Source of the DNA: Thermoplasmata archaeon
GTDB lineage: Archaea > Thermoplasmatota > Thermoplasmata > JAGHBH01
Length of the DNA stretch: 11,363 nt
Assembly: GCA_030673205.1 (NCBI GenBank)
Contig: DAOVJP010000018.1
Span: 1 to 11,363, forward strand
Direction of reading: 5' to 3'
Translations under genes and position numbers: made by a program
Part shown: positions 5,411 through 11,002 of the stretch, piece by piece
Numbering within the stretch: the stretch's first letter is position 1
Layout of the letters: each line of letters begins with the position of its first letter
Notes under the pieces: model-generated
What the model was told of the DNA's origin: nothing
What the model saw: the letters and a program-made list of their open reading frames with translations, nothing else
Databases searched by the model: none

Positions 5411-7835
5411 CCTGCCCACTGTTCTTTTTCCGGGCCGCCATGAGAGCTAGCACTATAACTCCCACGAATAACAGCAGTTGAAGCCACATCTCGGAGAGGG
5501 CTATGGATACCATCTGTCCCATTGGGGCCTCGACGAATATCGTTATCTCATCCTCACCACTGATCTCCACCTCTTCTCCATCACTGTCCTCCACCATCAG
5601 AACGAGCACGTATTCACCGGTCTCCACATCCCTCGGAATGGTCAGTGTGATATTTATCTCCCTTCCTGCTCCCTGGGGAGCGGGGTCTACGTTGCTAGTG
5701 GCGACCGAGATCGGCCAATCCAGCAGTTCTCTGTCGCCCTGGGCTGTGTATATGCTGGCCTTTATCGTAACGTTCTCTTTGTAATTGCCCTTGTTGAACA
5801 CATCCACCGATATGATGAGCACGCTGCCATCCCCCGCCACGGCTCCGGTGTACTCTTTCGACTCGGGTTTGAGTTTGAAAAGGATCATGGGCTCCAGTGT
5901 GAGTGTGAATTTCTTGGTCTCGTATATGTCCGAATCCTTCTGGACCTTGAGCTCAAACTCGTAATCGCCAGCAGCGGTCTCCAGCGTTGGCCTCACTTTG
6001 ACCTTCAATGTTATGGGGTCTGGTGCGGGAACCAGTTTGGACGAGGTTGGCGTTGAGCCAACATACACCTTTGGCTTCTCGTCTTTCCATCCGGAGGGAG
6101 AGGAGACCGAGAACATGAGCGTTGCCGCCTCATCGTATTGATTATCCACCTCGAACTCGAACTCCACCTCTTCGAAATCCCCGTCCGTGTCCGCAGATGC
6201 GGTCTCTGTGTCCGCCCCTGTAATCCCCACCCCCACAACCGCATTTGTGATGAGTCGCCAGGTCTCGGCCACGCTCTCGTTGACCACACTGCCATCCATG
6301 GCATGGGCCGTGATAGTGATGGTGAACGGCCCATCGGGTATGTCGGACCTAGAGGGGGCGGTCACATTCACATAGAAAACATCCGATTCCCCCACATCCA
6401 GATGCAATATCTCACCATATTCTATGGAAAAGTCCAATGTCCAACCGGATTCTTCCTGTGGAGAGAATGTGATGTTGAACCGGTCCTCTTCGTCCGGGCT
6501 GGTGTTCTTCACGGTGACCTTGAACTCCACCTCCTCTCCCGGATATGCATAGACATCATCTGTCCTCCAATCTCCCCCTTCCTTTCTATATGTTGAGTTC
6601 AGAGAGACGCTCCTGAAAGGCACTATCTCTATCGCGAAAGCCATCGAATACCTGTCACCCCCTGTCTCCGCCCATAGAATGAAACGAAGAACCGTCCCTA
6701 TACTTGCTCCCTGGCCGGACACGTTCACAAGGACGATCTCATCTCCATCCGCCGGTATGTCGGTCAGCGTATGTTTGTCTAGTTCGACGTGGGTGGTATG
6801 ATCCTCCGGTACGGTCGGATCGGTCTCTATGGACAATTCTGTGGAGCCCACGGAAGAGGCGCCGACATTCCTCACACTCACCTCATAGCTGTGGTAACCG
6901 TCGCGGCTTATGCCGTCGACAAGGGTGCCGTTACCCTCTGGGTCTTGATATGGAAGGGGAGAGGTCATCAACAATCCCTTATCCAATATGGAGAAAGCGC
7001 CATCGACCCTGTACTCATTGTTCTGGACATCGGTCACTGTAACCCCATAGTCGTAATCGCCAGGACCCAGGGAAGAAAAGTCCCACTCCACCCAGTACAC
7101 GAGTCCTGCCCGGTTCGCATCCTCCTGCGTCCCGTTCACCTCGATCTCCACCGATCCTATATCCCACTCACCAAAGGCCGCGGATATCACGCCGGTGATG
7201 TTCATCATCGTGTCAGGCCAGTCGTTCACATAGAAGGTTGAGTTGTACCCGCCACGGGGGTTGATGGTATAGGTGGTGATGTCCGGGATGGAAAGGGCGT
7301 GAAGAGCGAGCATGCCATAGCCATTGTTATCGCCGACCACGGTCACCTCCCCCTCCAACTTGAGATCCAAAGTGCTGCCCTCGGAGAACAGATATTCCGT
7401 TCCCGATGTGAACGCCATGTCTATCGTATAATCTCCCAATGCGCTCACGACCACCTCTCCCTCAGCCACAAGGTCAGAGCCGTTGGACAAGGTGGCGGTC
7501 AATATCTTGTCGGGAGGGGGATAGAGGAGACCGACGGAACGCGCCTTGAATACCGTGAGGTTCAGGCCTCCTGTCCCACTGACCACCACATTCATATCCG
7601 CCTCAAGCTCTATGCTGAATTCCACGCCCGACGTGCACGATATGTTCCCTTGGAGGCCCATAGGCGAAGAGGTGTTGAACGTGTAAGTGTCATTCTCGCT
7701 GACAAGATACAGGTCCACATCGTAGAACCCATCCGCCGGGTCCACGGCTGGGGTAACGGAGTCTACACTAACTGGAAGGGCCGATAGGGCGAACAGTACG
7801 ACCATTGAAAGGGCTAATATTCGAGATCCGCGCAT
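5400..7835 (-). CDS. large surface protein with NEW3-like beta-sandwich domains and C-terminal membrane anchor
   Basis: 811 residues from the ATG at 7833-7835. I prefer this start to one 10 codons upstream because GGAGG (7843-7847) lies 7 nt before it and because the signal peptide MRGSRILALSMVVLFALSAL then begins the protein. Following are several beta-rich modules (about 27-200, 200-285, 305-405). Two resemble NEW3/CARDB-type sandwiches: about 430-520 (YPGEEVEFKVTVKNTSPDEE ... FTITITAHAMDGS) and about 555-650 (ADTDGDFEEVEFEFEVDNQY ... YEFELKVQKDSD). A further module spans 660-770. A single helix (WLQLLLFVGVIVLALMA, about 784-800) and RKK tail anchor it with the bulk outside. About 17 N-x-S/T sequons suggest heavy glycosylation. 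Such proteins are cell-envelope or adhesion components; the ligand is unknown. It overlaps map convergently. Confidence 0.88.
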   Translation of the reverse strand: MRGSRILALSMVVLFALSALPVSVDSVTPAVDPADGFYDVDLYLVSENDTYTFNTSSPMGLQGNISCTSGVEFSIELEADMNVVVSGTGGLNLTVFKARSVGLLYPPPDKILTATLSNGSDLVAEGEVVVSALGDYTIDMAFTSGTEYLFSEGSTLDLKLEGEVTVVGDNNGYGMLALHALSIPDITTYTINPRGGYNSTFYVNDWPDTMMNITGVISAAFGEWDIGSVEIEVNGTQEDANRAGLVYWVEWDFSSLGPGDYDYGVTVTDVQNNEYRVDGAFSILDKGLLMTSPLPYQDPEGNGTLVDGISRDGYHSYEVSVRNVGASSVGSTELSIETDPTVPEDHTTHVELDKHTLTDIPADGDEIVLVNVSGQGASIGTVLRFILWAETGGDRYSMAFAIEIVPFRSVSLNSTYRKEGGDWRTDDVYAYPGEEVEFKVTVKNTSPDEEDRFNITFSPQEESGWTLDFSIEYGEILHLDVGESDVFYVNVTAPSRSDIPDGPFTITITAHAMDGSVVNESVAETWRLITNAVVGVGITGADTETASADTDGDFEEVEFEFEVDNQYDEAATLMFSVSSPSGWKDEKPKVYVGSTPTSSKLVPAPDPITLKVKVRPTLETAAGDYEFELKVQKDSDIYETKKFTLTLEPMILFKLKPESKEYTGAVAGDGSVLIISVDVFNKGNYKENVTIKASIYTAQGDRELLDWPISVATSNVDPAPQGAGREINITLTIPRDVETGEYVLVLMVEDSDGEEVEISGEDEITIFVEAPMGQMVSIALSEMWLQLLLFVGVIVLALMAARKKNSGQVSG
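5422..5429 (+). terminator. probable T-tract terminator after map
   Basis: TTCTTTTT begins 12 nt after the map stop codon. Archaeal polymerase stops at such T-rich tracts in the coding strand. The same bases code Lys-Lys on the other strand, in the cytoplasmic tail of the surface protein. Confidence 0.45.
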
Positions 7836-7878
7836 TCGATGTCCTCCATAGGGGCGAATGTGCATAAGAAGGGTCCAT

Positions 7879-7890
7879 CATAAATATATT
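7879..7890 (-). promoter_or_regulatory. TATA box of the large surface protein gene
   Basis: The minus strand reads AATATATTTATG about 45 nt before the chosen ATG (7835); transcription would start near 7857 and leave a leader of about 20 nt that contains GGAGG. Confidence 0.5.
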
Positions 7891-7914
7891 GCTGTCGTAT
7901 TTTCCTTTTTGGTT

Positions 7915-7932
7915 CCCTCCGCTTGGGGTCAT
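7915..7932 (+). repeat. dispersed repeat core, copy 1 (CCCTCCGCTTGGGGTCAT)
   Basis: This 18-nt sequence recurs exactly at 9085-9102 and 9253-9270. Here it is followed after 7 nt by a perfect hairpin with GGAAAC arms, as at 9085. Confidence 0.85.
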
Positions 7933-7939
7933 CTGTCCT

Positions 7940-7980
7940 GGCGGAAACGGGTTTCCGCCGACCTTTTGCTAATACAAAAG
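7940..7980. repeat. two hairpins after the dispersed repeat
   Basis: Arms GGCGGAAAC / GTTTCCGCC (7940-7948, 7951-7959) with a 2-nt loop, then CTTTTG / CAAAAG (7963-7968, 7975-7980) with a 6-nt loop. They resemble the array members near tRNA-Thr and look like an outlying copy of that element. Confidence 0.75.
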
Positions 7981-8215
7981 ATGCGTTAGGTTAACTGTAA
8001 AAATGGAGCTACTAGCCTTCAGTTTTCCGATCAATTCCCTTCGCGCGAATGGCTGAGCGTAAGGCTCCTGCGTCGGTGGTTGTTGGAAACCCCGTGGTTG
8101 TTACTGGCCATATTGATCCTGCATTGAAGGAAAGGCGACTGTCTTGCATGGAAATTACATAAGAGAATGGCTTGCACCAGTGAATAGTATAATCGTGGCT
8201 CATTGAAGCGTAAAA
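7981..8215. other. intergenic stretch with no convincing gene
   Basis: Together with the repeat at 7915-7980 this fills the 380-bp gap between the two surface-protein genes. The best small frame is 37 codons on the plus strand (8049-8162; it begins MAERKAPASVVVGNPVVV), which reads like protein but has no ribosome binding site or clear TATA box. Minus-strand frames across the same bases (8012-8243) lack support as well. It could be a decayed gene fragment. Nothing else stands out. Confidence 0.35.
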
Positions 8216-8749
8216 TTATTTCAACGGGACTTCCGCAGTGCAATCGCCGAGGTCTATGACGAACTTGTGGTATCTGAGCGTATGATCAGCATCCTGTATC
8301 CAGAACGAGTCCCCGGCGTCGATCACGTTCATCTCGCCAAAGTCGTTCCACGTTATGTTACACGTCGTGGCGGTCGGTTCGCCCATGGCCTGTGTCAACT
8401 TGCTTCCGTCAATGGGTGACAGCACATATACCGACACACTGCTGGTATTTTCTATGTACTCATTCTCATGCACCTTGGTCACATTTATCAGCCATCCGTC
8501 TAACTTTTCTTCCATATCTGCATATAGAGGAAGCATCATTCCTGTGTGTGTTCCCTGCGGCTGAAATAATGACATATAATAAAATGTCCCCGGACCAACG
8601 GTCGCGACAATGACGATCGCCGCCACCAAGAGAGGGATCTTGCTGGCAGTTGGGGGCATTGGAGGTGGGTTATTGCTCGCGTTTTGATTCTCCATCATCT
8701 TGTTCGGTTGAACATCTAGCACACCCTGCGAAGATTGTTGACCTTCCAT
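8216..8749 (-). CDS. small signal-anchor membrane protein with an extracytoplasmic beta domain
   Basis: 177 residues from the ATG at 8747-8749. The first ~37 residues are polar and Pro/Asn/Gln-rich (NNPPPMPPTASK), followed by one hydrophobic helix (IPLLVAAIVIVATVGPGTFYYM, about 38-59) and a ~118-residue domain outside. That domain has DGWLINVTKV, SVSVYVLSP and DAGDSFWIQ segments that recall the C-terminal beta domain of archaeal pilin-like proteins, but the helix is not at the extreme N-terminus and no prepilin cleavage site is evident, so pilin identity is only a guess. Two cysteines (130, 170) could form a disulfide; three sequons are present. An upstream in-frame start at 8839 would lie before the TATA box and is not used. 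The leader is only about 10 nt long. Confidence 0.75.
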   Translation of the reverse strand: MEGQQSSQGVLDVQPNKMMENQNASNNPPPMPPTASKIPLLVAAIVIVATVGPGTFYYMSLFQPQGTHTGMMLPLYADMEEKLDGWLINVTKVHENEYIENTSSVSVYVLSPIDGSKLTQAMGEPTATTCNITWNDFGEMNVIDAGDSFWIQDADHTLRYHKFVIDLGDCTAEVPLK

Positions 8750-8780
8750 GCAGACCACTATAAGTAGTAAAGGATATGGA

Positions 8781-8792
8781 TTATTAAATATT
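8781..8792 (-). promoter_or_regulatory. TATA box of the small anchored protein gene
   Basis: AATATTTAATAA on the minus strand ends about 31 nt before the ATG at 8749; expected start of transcription near 8760, giving a nearly leaderless mRNA with no ribosome binding site. Confidence 0.45.
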
Positions 8793-8933
8793 CGGGTGGT
8801 GCTAATTTTTAACCGCCCATACCGCCCTTCCAGCGCCATGCGTAGAAACTGTTAGGTAATAAGACCGGAAACATGCGTTTCCGGACGCTGGAGGAAGCAA
8901 GGCTTCCTCCCGTCTTTTTGAATACGTAAAAAC

Positions 8934-9013
8934 CCGGAAACATGTGTTTCCGGACTGCAGGGAAAGCAGAGCTTTCCCCTTGCCTTTTCACTCAAAGTGA
9001 AAAGAGCCGCCGG
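8934..9013 (+). repeat. 80-nt three-hairpin block, copy A
   Basis: Contains three hairpins in order (GGAAAC type, GGGAAAGC type, CTTTTCAC type) and ends in GAGCCGCCGG. It matches copy B at 9124-9203 without gaps at 74 of 80 positions. Confidence 0.9.
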
Positions 9014-9081
9014 TACGGCGGAATAAATTCCGCCTAGCTTGAAACATTATCTCATAATTGCTATTATGCGTTTCAAGCAGG

Positions 9082-9117
9082 GAACCCTCCGCTTGGGGTC
9101 ATTTATACAAGTGGTTA
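9082..9117 (+). repeat. 36-nt direct repeat, copy 1
   Basis: Identical over 36 nt to 9250-9285. It starts GAACCCTCCGCTTGGGG and ends ACAAGTGGTTA, and leads into copy B of the 80-nt block. Confidence 0.9.
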
Positions 9118-9123
9118 ATAAGA

Positions 9124-9203
9124 CCGGAAACGTATGTTTCCGGACTGCAGGGAAAGCAAAGCTTTCCCCTTGCCTTTTCACCCGAGGTGAAAAGAGCCGC
9201 CGG
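9124..9203 (+). repeat. 80-nt three-hairpin block, copy B
   Basis: Same three hairpins as copy A. Six differences, all transitions: two in the first loop, one in the second loop, and three in the third hairpin, of which one is a loop base and two form a T-A to C-G pair change at the top of the stem. Confidence 0.9.
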
Positions 9204-9213
9204 AGGGATTCGA
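9195..9213 (-). repeat. duplicate of the 3' end of tRNA-Thr
   Basis: AGCCGCCGGAGGGATTCGA is identical to 9291-9309, the bases of U73, the acceptor 3' strand and the 3' half of the T arm. It lies 96 bp downstream of the gene in tRNA sense, with the same orientation, as left by integration at, or excision from, a tRNA 3' end. Confidence 0.75.
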
Positions 9214-9249
9214 TGCGTGGGAACCTCGTTCTGCTCGGCTCCCCCTTCC

Positions 9250-9285
9250 GAACCCTCCGCTTGGGGTCATTTATACAAGTGGTTA
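9250..9285 (+). repeat. 36-nt direct repeat, copy 2, next to the tRNA 3' end
   Basis: Identical to 9082-9117; ends 5 bp from the tRNA-Thr discriminator base. The two copies and the 7915-7932 fragment share an 18-nt core. Confidence 0.9.
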
Positions 9286-9290
9286 GTATA

Positions 9291-9363
9291 AGCCGCCGGA
9301 GGGATTCGAACCCTCGACCTATTGATTACGAATCAATCGCTCTACCAGCTGAGCCACGGCGGC
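9291..9363 (-). tRNA. tRNA-Thr (anticodon CGT)
   Basis: The minus strand folds into a full cloverleaf of 72 nt plus U73. Acceptor GCCGCCG pairs with CGGCGGC in all seven positions; the D stem is GCTC/GAGC; the anticodon stem ATTGA/TCAAT carries the loop TTCGTAA with anticodon CGT (reads ACG, threonine); the variable loop is AGGTC; the T stem GAGGG/CCCTC carries TTCGAAT. There is no intron and no encoded CCA. U73 suits archaeal tRNA-Thr. No TATA box is seen at the normal distance upstream; the nearest candidate is inside a palindrome at 9468-9481. As an ANN-decoding tRNA it would be a substrate for the t6A pathway begun by the synthase at 3743-4489. Confidence 0.97.
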
Positions 9364-9367
9364 ATGA

Positions 9368-9580
9368 GGAAAGACCACGTCTTTCCGAACGGGGGGAGCG
9401 CCAGAGGCGTTCCCACCAGTTTTGCGCGCAAACCACCGCCTGTTCAGGAACGTTAGTTCCTGAGAGGCGGAATATATTCCGACGGTTCGCAAACATTCGT
9501 TTGCTCACACGACGAAATGTTGTACATTTCGGAGCACGGGGAACACTGGTGTTCCCTTGTGCGGCGGAACGCTACGCGTT
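9368..9580. repeat. hairpin array, part on the 5' side of tRNA-Thr
   Basis: The 265 bp between tRNA-Thr and the phosphoglycerate kinase stop hold at least nine inverted repeats: 9368-9375/9379-9386; 9394-9402/9406-9414 (one G-T pair); 9421-9432 (perfect 12-bp palindrome); 9444-9451/9456-9463, enclosed by 9436-9441/9465-9470; 9468-9481 (perfect 14-bp palindrome); 9489-9494/9499-9504; 9513-9520/9524-9531; 9539-9546/9549-9556, enclosed by 9534-9537/9559-9562; 9568-9572/9576-9580. Loops are mostly 2-4 nt. No gene is seen. These would form the leader of a read-through transcript into the tRNA or the 3' tail of the kinase mRNA. Confidence 0.82.
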
Positions 9581-9628
9581 ATCGATGCGAATGGAAGAGA
9601 GTTGCGAGTAGAATACTGGTGAGAAGAC

Positions 9629-10888
9629 TCACGTTGCCTCGTATGCACCTTCGTCGTACATTCGTTTGCTCTTTTTCAACATTTCGATGACGGGCATCCT
9701 CTTGCCAGCTAGATAGTTTATGAGGGCGCCACCGCCTGTGCTTATGTGATCTATCCTCTTTTCCACCCTGAGCTTTTCCGCCACTGCGCTGGTGTGTCCT
9801 CCGCCCATGACGGTGTACCCTTTGCATCTAGCCATGGCGCGGAATATCTCGAAGGTGCCGTCCGAGAAGGCGGGAATCTCGAAGACGCCAGCGGGCCCGT
9901 TGAGTATCACTTTCTCCGCCTGTTCTATGATGTGGGTGTAGTATCCTATGGATTCGATGCCTATGTCGAATATGGGATGTTCTGTTGGCAGATCTCCGAC
10001 TGGTATGTGTTCTCTCTTCCCGTCGACGTTCAGCGCTAGGTCTTTTGGCGCCTCTATCTTCCCCCCATGTTTTTTCAACAATCCCTTGGTCTCTTCCACC
10101 AACGCCTGGTATCCTGGCACCTCCTTTTCCAGGAAAGAGATGTTCGGCTTTCCAAGCTGGTGTCCCTGTGCCATGAGGACGATGTTAGCCACCACCCCTA
10201 CGGACAGCACGGAGGATACTATGTTCTCTGAAAGTATGTGGTCCATTACGCGGATGGAGTCATCCACTTTCAACCCGCCCAGGACCGCAAAGCTCGGACC
10301 CTCTGTCTTCTCGAAGGCCTTGAACAGGTTGCTCAGTTCATGTTCCATCAACAGGCCTGCGGCACATGGGAGTCGTTCCACGAAACCGACCAAGGAGGGT
10401 TGGGCGCGGTGTGAGGCGGCGAATGCGTCGTTGACATAGAGGTCGGCCAGCGCGGAGAGGTTCTTGACCAGAAGGGTGTTGTTGAACGCCTCTTCCTTCT
10501 TTATGGCCACCTCTTCCGCGTGGAATCTGGTGTTCTCCAACAAGAGCTTCTCTCCCGGTCTGAGCGCTTTGACCGCCCTTTTGACGGATGGGCCGATGAG
10601 CCCGTCCACATATCCAACGTGTTGGCCTAGCAGTCCGGAGAGATGGCGGGCGTGTGCCTCCAACGGGGCGTAATCCTTGGAGCCTGGTCTGCCCTGATGT
10701 GCCAATATGACGAGACGGGCTTCGTTCAACGCCCCTATGGTGGGCAGATGCCTTCGCATCCTCGTGTCATCCAGTATGCTTCCTGTCTCCGGGTTCAATG
10801 GGGAGTTCACATCCACCCGTAGCAGCACGGTTGCGCCTGCCACATCGAGATCGTCGATGGCCAGGAACTCTCTTTTGATCTGTGTCAC
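9629..10888 (-). CDS. pgk: phosphoglycerate kinase
   Basis: 419 residues, close to the archaeal family length of about 410. It catalyses 1,3-bisphosphoglycerate + ADP to 3-phosphoglycerate + ATP, reversibly, in glycolysis and gluconeogenesis. Seen: VLLRVDVNSPLN (Arg24, Asp26, Asn28 of the substrate site), HQGRPGS (64-70), LLLENTRFHAEE, VNDAFAASHRAQPS, a KVILNGPAGVFE block, VMGGGHT and STGGGAL (383-389) of the nucleotide domain. Start is GTG at 10886-10888; an in-frame TGA nine bases upstream rules out an earlier start, and no ribosome binding site is evident. Its promoter region carries a 15-nt tandem repeat directly upstream of the TATA box. The stop codon overlaps a small hairpin (9619-9632), and the tRNA and hairpin array lie downstream. 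Confidence 0.96.
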   Translation of the reverse strand: MTQIKREFLAIDDLDVAGATVLLRVDVNSPLNPETGSILDDTRMRRHLPTIGALNEARLVILAHQGRPGSKDYAPLEAHARHLSGLLGQHVGYVDGLIGPSVKRAVKALRPGEKLLLENTRFHAEEVAIKKEEAFNNTLLVKNLSALADLYVNDAFAASHRAQPSLVGFVERLPCAAGLLMEHELSNLFKAFEKTEGPSFAVLGGLKVDDSIRVMDHILSENIVSSVLSVGVVANIVLMAQGHQLGKPNISFLEKEVPGYQALVEETKGLLKKHGGKIEAPKDLALNVDGKREHIPVGDLPTEHPIFDIGIESIGYYTHIIEQAEKVILNGPAGVFEIPAFSDGTFEIFRAMARCKGYTVMGGGHTSAVAEKLRVEKRIDHISTGGGALINYLAGKRMPVIEMLKKSKRMYDEGAYEAT

Positions 10889-10932
10889 ACCACGTCATCT
10901 ATCGATATAGTAGATAGGTGTTTCGATTAACT

Positions 10933-10942
10933 GTATATATTT
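10933..10942 (-). promoter_or_regulatory. TATA box of pgk
   Basis: The minus strand reads AAATATATAC about 45 nt before the GTG start, preceded by CGATCG as a possible BRE. Transcription would start near 10908, with a short leader overlapping an imperfect hairpin (10894-10918). Confidence 0.55.
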
Positions 10943-10946
10943 CGAT

Positions 10947-10979
10947 CGCTACTAGATCACAGAACGCTACTAGATCACA
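10947..10979 (-). promoter_or_regulatory. 15-nt direct repeat upstream of the pgk promoter
   Basis: TGTGATCTAGTAGCG (minus strand) occurs at 10965-10979 and again at 10947-10961, exact copies with an 18-bp period. The second copy touches the BRE/TATA region, the usual place for an archaeal activator. It lies between the FEN-1 stop and pgk. Confidence 0.7.
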
Positions 10980-11002
10980 TACTTATTCTCAGGTTCGTAT
11001 TC

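Larger units (their letters stand above)
8865..9194. repeat. hairpin array, part on the 3' side of tRNA-Thr
   Basis: This gene-free stretch holds at least ten inverted repeats. Arm coordinates: 8865-8872/8877-8884; 8890-8898/8902-8910; 8934-8942/8945-8953; 8960-8967/8971-8978; 8984-8992/8996-9004; 9017-9024/9027-9034; 9037-9045/9070-9078 (enclosing a second hairpin, 9053-9058/9063-9068); 9124-9131/9136-9143; 9150-9157/9161-9168; 9174-9182/9186-9194. Arms are 8-9 bp and perfect, loops mostly 2-4 nt, and most arms begin with GGAA or CGGAA, yet the sequences differ. They are not followed by T-runs, so they are not ordinary intrinsic terminators. No protein gene is seen here. The identity of the element is not recognised. 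Confidence 0.85.

Noticed and set aside
5478..7787. Several plus-strand frames opposite the large surface protein
   Set aside because: All are shadows of a well-supported minus-strand gene, with no start signals or recognisable domains.
7836..7865. Earlier ATG for the large surface protein
   Set aside because: The later ATG has GGAGG at 7-nt spacing and gives a standard signal peptide.
8012..8243. Minus-strand frames of 63 and 70 codons
   Set aside because: No ribosome binding site, promoter or family resemblance; two overlapping frames cannot both be real and neither is convincing.
8750..8839. Upstream extension of the small anchored protein by 30 codons
   Set aside because: It would place the start upstream of the TATA box and add an unlikely second hydrophobic stretch; the ATG at 8749 fits the promoter.
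8865..9580. CRISPR array
   Set aside because: Repeats are palindromes of varied sequence with no constant repeat length, no regular spacers and no cas genes in the window.
8865..9580. Ordinary intrinsic terminators
   Set aside because: Hairpins lack following T-runs, are too many, and archaea do not generally use hairpin terminators.
9039..9611. 190-codon plus-strand frame across the tRNA and hairpins
   Set aside because: It is an antisense read of tRNA-Thr; the peptide RRRDSNPRPIDYESIALPAE is the well-known false product of such reads.
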